NCBI GenBank assembly: GCA_964511945.1
Contig: CAZEHO010000005.1
Span: forward strand, 1-64,000
Source of the DNA: CAZEHO01 sp964511945
GTDB taxonomy: Bacteria > Actinomycetota > Acidimicrobiia > Spongiisociales > UBA11373
DNA: 64,000 nt
Reading direction: 5' to 3'
Shown: piece by piece, positions 62,963-64,000 of the stretch
How positions within the stretch are numbered: the first letter of the stretch is position 1
Layout of the letters: every line of letters starts with the position of its first letter
Notes under the pieces: generated by a model
What the model was told of the DNA's origin: nothing
What the model saw: the letters and a program-made list of their open reading frames with translations, nothing else
Databases searched by the model: none
Translations under genes and position numbers: made by a program

Positions 62963-64000
62963 GGTGCTCCTCCGAAGACACTGGGCAGCAAGTCGGACAG
63001 CGCAGCGATCACGGAGCGTTCCCCGGTGGTGGTTCCGAAGCCGGTGGTCTGGTGGCGTCCGGTCGGCAGCACCGACGTCGCCAGCAGCCGGGCATCAAGC
63101 CAGTCGGGCAGCGCGTCTGTGACATCCGCCGGGACCAGCGGCGCAAGCACGTAGTCGGAAGGCCGGAAAGACCGCAGGGCGTACCCCATGAGGTCGGTCG
63201 TTGCCACCATGTGATCGAGTGCGGTGAAGCCGAGTCCGTCGTCGGCGGCCATCACCACGCCGACGAACTCGTGATTGCCGGTGTCCAGGTGGCTCAGCAG
63301 GACGAGGCCGGCGTTGAGGGTGTCGCCGGTTTTCAGGCCGTAGATCCCGGGGAACGACCCGAGCAGCCGGTTGCTATTGCGGACCCCGAACTCCTCACGC
63401 TGGATCGGATCGAACGTCACATACTTCAGTCGTGAAGTCCGGGTCACACGTGGTTCGGCGATCGCGGCGACGCCGAGCTTCACCAGGTCGCGGGCCGTGG
63501 TGAAGTGGCTCGGGGCATCGAGCCCGTTGGGATTGGCGAACGAGGTCTGCGCCATACCGAGTTGCAGAGCCCGCTCGTTCATCAGTGCGACGAAGTCGGT
63601 GAGAGATCCCGAGACATGTTCGGCGAGGGCGACCGCAGCATCATTGCCGGATTGCACGAGCAGGTTGGCGAGGAGCTCTTCCACGGTCCAGGCGTCCCCC
63701 TCGAGGACCCGCGGCTGGTCGGCATATCCGATGGGAGTGTTCGATGCGTTGGCGCTGATCGCGACCGCAGTGGTCGCTTCGGTGTTCTCGGCGACGAGCA
63801 GCGCGGTCATCACTTTGGTCACCGAAGCCATCGCACGCTGTTGATCGGCGCCGTTCTCCCACAGCATCTGCTCCCCGTCGACCGAGTAGAGGCCCCATGC
63901 AGCGGCGCCGACCGTGGTCGGCCCCGGCGCCGGGGCGAAGACCACCTGTGGCGGCAGTTCGGGGAGTGTGCGGAGGGAGGCGGCCGGCGGCGGCGCCGGT
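62959..64000 (-). CDS. D-alanyl-D-alanine carboxypeptidase (S11), 5' end beyond the window
   Basis: At least 346 residues; the frame is open to the window edge. Active-site motifs: ASVTKVM (Ser-x-x-Lys), LLVQSGNDAAVALAEH (Ser-x-Asn) and YGLKTGDTLNAG (Lys-Thr-Gly). Upstream is a Pro/Ala-rich segment (AASLRTLPELPPQV), so a signal peptide is expected outside the window. It trims cell-wall pentapeptides outside the membrane. An internal GTG at 63945 is unlikely to be the true start. Confidence 0.9.
   Translation of the reverse strand, partial: PAPPPAASLRTLPELPPQVVFAPAPGPTTVGAAAWGLYSVDGEQMLWENGADQQRAMASVTKVMTALLVAENTEATTAVAISANASNTPIGYADQPRVLEGDAWTVEELLANLLVQSGNDAAVALAEHVSGSLTDFVALMNERALQLGMAQTSFANPNGLDAPSHFTTARDLVKLGVAAIAEPRVTRTSRLKYVTFDPIQREEFGVRNSNRLLGSFPGIYGLKTGDTLNAGLVLLSHLDTGNHEFVGVVMAADDGLGFTALDHMVATTDLMGYALRSFRPSDYVLAPLVPADVTDALPDWLDARLLATSVLPTGRHQTTGFGTTTGERSVIAALSDLLPSVFGGAP

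Overview
The window is high-GC DNA with dense, strongly overlapping genes (GTGA, ATGA and TGATG junctions). It carries actinobacterial marker families: a SCO1664/DUF3090/histidine-phosphatase trio, an F420-type LLM oxidoreductase, polyphosphate glucokinase, DUF2277, DUF2087, and lipoproteins with poly-Thr linkers. The most likely source is an actinomycetote, possibly an Acidimicrobiia-type lineage; that placement is an inference from gene content. At least sixteen genes have a TAnnnT box only 6-8 nt before the start codon, which indicates widespread leaderless transcription.

Layout. 1-3825: end of an rRNA operon (16S 3' end, spacer without tRNA, complete 23S, 5S, perfect-palindrome terminator). 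3873-15343: housekeeping and small enzymes (TPR protein, MBL hydrolase/HAD pair, SSB-like protein, gamma-glutamyltransferase, the SCO1664 trio, GNAT/DUF2277/YibE-F chain, GH13 amylase, MsrB and 3-methyladenine glycosylase). 15412-21547: a 1004-residue secreted propeller protein, an LLM oxidoreductase, a thioredoxin behind a CsoR/CstR-like operator, an aminotransferase, and a zinc-ribbon protein with a duplicated palindrome. 21638-23872: a patch of gene decay (BrkB remnant, frameshifted metallophosphoesterase, DUF1697 gene with an internal stop) around one intact MBL gene. 23934-28655: MFS transporter, class V aminotransferase, and the key locus, a MerB-like gene with two in-frame UGA codons. 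28750-45162: decarboxylase, lipoproteins, YbaK, ATP-dependent DNA ligase, carbohydrate genes, YqgE, and a giant ATPase/TPR/PAP2/kinase fusion divergent from a flippase-like protein. 45206-48839: a sulfur-handling operon (HTH-PocR-like regulator, SQR-like flavoprotein, DUF1641, DsrC/TusE-like, DsrE-like). 49226-52647: coiled-coil/HhH and OmpA envelope cluster. 52719-64000: adenosine deaminase, lipase, polyphosphate glucokinase, gcvPB, gcvPA, gcvT, then a MerR regulator with its downstream gene and a D,D-carboxypeptidase/hpt/bifunctional nuclease/K+ channel operon running off the right edge.

Main discovery. At 26203-26949 (minus) a MerB (organomercurial lyase)-like frame of 248 codons is interrupted only by two UGA codons. 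They fall exactly at the positions of the two catalytic cysteines of MerB (Cys96 and Cys159, E. coli plasmid R831b numbering). Each UGA is followed at bacterial SECIS distance by a stable stem-loop with G in the apical loop, and the frame ends one base before the next gene. I read this as a candidate double-selenocysteine organomercurial lyase homologue. UGA is an ordinary stop elsewhere in the window, so this is not code reassignment. Selenocysteine-synthesis genes are not in the window, so the claim needs the rest of the genome.

A second theme is reactive sulfur: the SQR/DUF1641/DsrC/DsrE operon and the thioredoxin operator (ATACCC-N4-GGGTAT type) point to sulfide or persulfide handling.
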